A stretch of 64,000 nucleotides of DNA from an uncultured Flavobacteriales bacterium (GTDB lineage: Bacteria; Bacteroidota; Bacteroidia; Flavobacteriales_G; Salibacteraceae). The DNA lies in the NCBI GenBank assembly GCA_937899835.1, contig CALCCE010000138.1, positions 181,931-245,930 of the forward strand, read 5' to 3'. Made by a program: the position numbers and the translations under genes. Under the pieces are notes generated by a model. The model saw nothing but the letters and a program-made list of their open reading frames with translations, ran no database searches and had not been told where the DNA came from. Within the stretch, counting starts at the first letter, position 1, and every line of letters begins with the position of its first letter. Below, one piece after another: positions 62,777 to 64,000 of the stretch.

Positions 62777-63378
62777 TGGGCTTCATCCGAAGACATGGCC
62801 TTGGTCTTATCTTTTTCTCGAGCATGGTCGAAACACCGGCGGCACAAGGGCTCATAAGCATCTGTCTCTCCCAGTACCACCAGGTCTTCTGCCGTTGAAA
62901 TCCGGTGCGAATGATTGGCGAGACTTCCACACCGCATGCATACTGCATGCACCTTCGTCACATACTCGGCTACTGCCATCAATCCGGGAATGGGACCGAA
63001 TGGTTTGCCGGTAAAGTCCATATCGAGGCCCGCAACAATGACGCGAATGCCGCGGCTGGCCAATTGGTTACAAACATTCACCAGCTCCAAATCAAAAAAC
63101 TGGGCCTCGTCGATGCCTACTACCCGTACATCGTTTGCCATGAGCAAAATGTTGGAGGAGGCGGGGACCGGTGTGGAGTGAATCGCATTTTCATCGTGGC
63201 TTACTACTTGCTCTTCGTCGTAGCGGGTATCGATTTCAGGCTTGAATATCTCTACCTTCTGACGCGCAAATTTGGCCCGTTTCAGCCTTCGGATGAGTTC
63301 TTCGGTTTTACCAGAAAACATCGATCCACAAATGACTTCGATCCAACCGCCTATTCGGTCGGGATTTTCTAAAAACAT
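62773..63378 (-). CDS. tdk: Thymidine kinase (type II)
   Basis: Phosphorylates thymidine for DNA precursor salvage. The 201 residues contain the P-loop [22 protein letters not shown], the [11 protein letters not shown] motif (catalytic Glu in the ATG-lid region), the lasso [33 protein letters not shown] and the zinc ribbon C-x2-C (CMRCG) plus a later C-x2-C (CRRC). Length and motifs are typical of bacterial type II enzymes. The preferred ATG yields [18 protein letters not shown]. It is transcribed just before the murF-alr fusion and overlaps it by 4 bases. Confidence 0.96.
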   Translation of the reverse strand: MFLENPDRIGGWIEVICGSMFSGKTEELIRRLKRAKFARQKVEIFKPEIDTRYDEEQVVSHDENAIHSTPVPASSNILLMANDVRVVGIDEAQFFDLELVNVCNQLASRGIRVIVAGLDMDFTGKPFGPIPGLMAVAEYVTKVHAVCMRCGSLANHSHRISTAEDLVVLGETDAYEPLCRRCFDHAREKDKTKAMSSDEAH

Positions 63379-63482
63379 TCAGCCGTTTTATTATACCTTT
63401 ATTGCCCCTTTGGGCCGCCTCGATTAGACAAAACTAACTAAAATTGCGTTTGTAAAAAGGTTGCCTCAACCCTCGCTAAAGC

Positions 63483-64000
63483 ATGGAAAACACCGGGCTA
63501 TTTCTGTCAAAAAATATTGAATCGCTTTTGGATGAACTGGATCGAGTAGGGCCTCCTACCGGTTTAGATGGTGCTTACACACCTGAACAGACTGAGCAGT
63601 TGACAGAAATTGTACGCGAACTCTATGAATCTGGCGTCATTTTGAGGCACTGGTTTTTAGGAGATGTTGAGGAGCACGACCACGTGCAGGATGCACCTCC
63701 GGTATTGAGCACAGAGCCGGTCATTTCCACCTCACCCGTCCCGGAAAATCCAGAACCGGAGGAAAGGGGACAAGCGGTAGAAGATCAAGAGAGCGATCCT
63801 GTAGTGGAGGAAGCAGCAAGCACTGAAGAAACAACCGAGGAGGTTGAGGCCGCTGCCAGTATGGAGGAGCAAGAGCCCGAAGCCGAGGAAAAGCAAGCAG
63901 CAGCTGCATCTCCGATTGAAGAACCAGCGCTCAAATCAGAAATACAGCAGGAAGAGCAGGAAGAGCAGGAAGAGCAGGAAGAGCAGGAAGAGCAGGAAGA
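63483..64000 (+). CDS. Acidic protein of unknown function, truncated by the window end
   Basis: The visible 172 codons start ATG (MENTGLFLSKNIESLLDELDRV) and have no stop. Residues about 1-65 look like a folded helical domain (NIESLLDELDRVGPPTGLDGAYTPEQTEQLTEIVRELYESGVILRHWFLGD). From about 70 onward the chain is rich in Glu, Pro and Ala (a low-complexity acidic linker) and ends in a perfect run of Glu-Glu-Gln triplets. No known family was recognised. It has no signal peptide, so it is probably cytoplasmic. Its C-terminal part lies outside, so the role cannot be judged. Confidence 0.75.
   Translation, partial: MENTGLFLSKNIESLLDELDRVGPPTGLDGAYTPEQTEQLTEIVRELYESGVILRHWFLGDVEEHDHVQDAPPVLSTEPVISTSPVPENPEPEERGQAVEDQESDPVVEEAASTEETTEEVEAAASMEEQEPEAEEKQAAAASPIEEPALKSEIQQEEQEEQEEQEEQEEQE
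63951..64000 (+). repeat. Tandem GAAGAGCAG repeat encoding (EEQ)n
   Basis: Five complete identical 9-base units plus five bases, running off the window end, in frame with the acidic protein so that each unit encodes Glu-Glu-Gln. Exact DNA identity suggests recent expansion by slippage, and length changes would keep the frame. Confidence 0.9.

Noticed and set aside
1..64000. Insertion sequences or transposase remnants
   Set aside because: No transposase motif or terminal inverted repeats were recognised on either strand.

Overview
The window looks like chromosomal DNA of a member of the Bacteroidota, probably a Flavobacteriia- or Cytophagia-like lineage. The evidence is independent and consistent: secreted proteins carry type IX secretion (T9SS) C-terminal sorting domains, both the 'YPNP' type A and the gliding-motility-associated type B. 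SprB adhesin repeats are abundant. There is a MurF-alanine racemase fusion, an ftsX-DUF3098-uppP-truB-queA gene run, DUF4271, DUF3109 and DUF4468 genes, and many promoters fitting the Bacteroidota -33 TTTG / -7 TAnnTTTG consensus. No insertion sequence, prophage, CRISPR array or rRNA gene is visible. One tRNA gene, tRNA-Leu(CAA), is present.

Layout. 0.5-6 kb: biotin transporter BioY, a large T9SS cargo protein and leucyl-tRNA synthetase. 6-16 kb: ftsX-DUF3098-uppP-truB-queA, a DUF4468 protein, an amidohydrolase, rlmN with a coupled secreted protein, and a polyprenyl diphosphate synthase. 16-24.5 kb: a glutaryl-CoA-type acyl-CoA dehydrogenase, a small T9SS protein, DUF4271 with a first hemD, rnpA-yidD, an S41 protease and an O-antigen ligase-like protein. 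24.5-27.4 kb: hemA-hemC-hemD, in which hemD has no usable start and appears to be reached from hemC by a -1 frameshift on an A9G tract. 27.5-35.5 kb: two very large T9SS/SprB proteins, one an M43 metalloprotease and the other a seven-unit propeller nested in an SprB repeat. 35.5-41.3 kb: a DNA-damage and mutagenesis island made of an SRAP/YedK protein, a shortened DnaE-type polymerase, a catalytically intact Y-family polymerase, and a divergent XRE-S24 (LexA-like) regulator over a perfect 9-bp inverted repeat.

41.3-48.6 kb: a MORN-repeat lipoprotein, a thioredoxin-like Omp28-type T9SS protein, a TM2 protein with superoxide dismutase, a small lipoprotein, an S41 protease gene interrupted by an in-frame TAA, dCMP deaminase, an orphan membrane protein and tRNA-Leu. 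48.7-53.2 kb: prs-rplY-pth, glycyl-tRNA synthetase and DUF3109. 53.5-64 kb: an orphan ATP-cone protein resembling the N-terminus of ribonucleotide reductase NrdA, two glycosyltransferases, a receiver-only response regulator with a propeller/LytS-type sensor kinase, a small acidic lipoprotein, murF-alr with thymidine kinase, and the start of an acidic protein that runs off the window inside an (EEQ)n repeat.

Most genes are core housekeeping: translation, tRNA and rRNA modification, heme, isoprenoid and peptidoglycan precursors, and nucleotides. The parts most worth following up are the hemC/hemD frameshift, the polymerase cassette with its candidate operator, the truncated NrdA-like protein, the nested propeller in an SprB repeat, and the interrupted protease.
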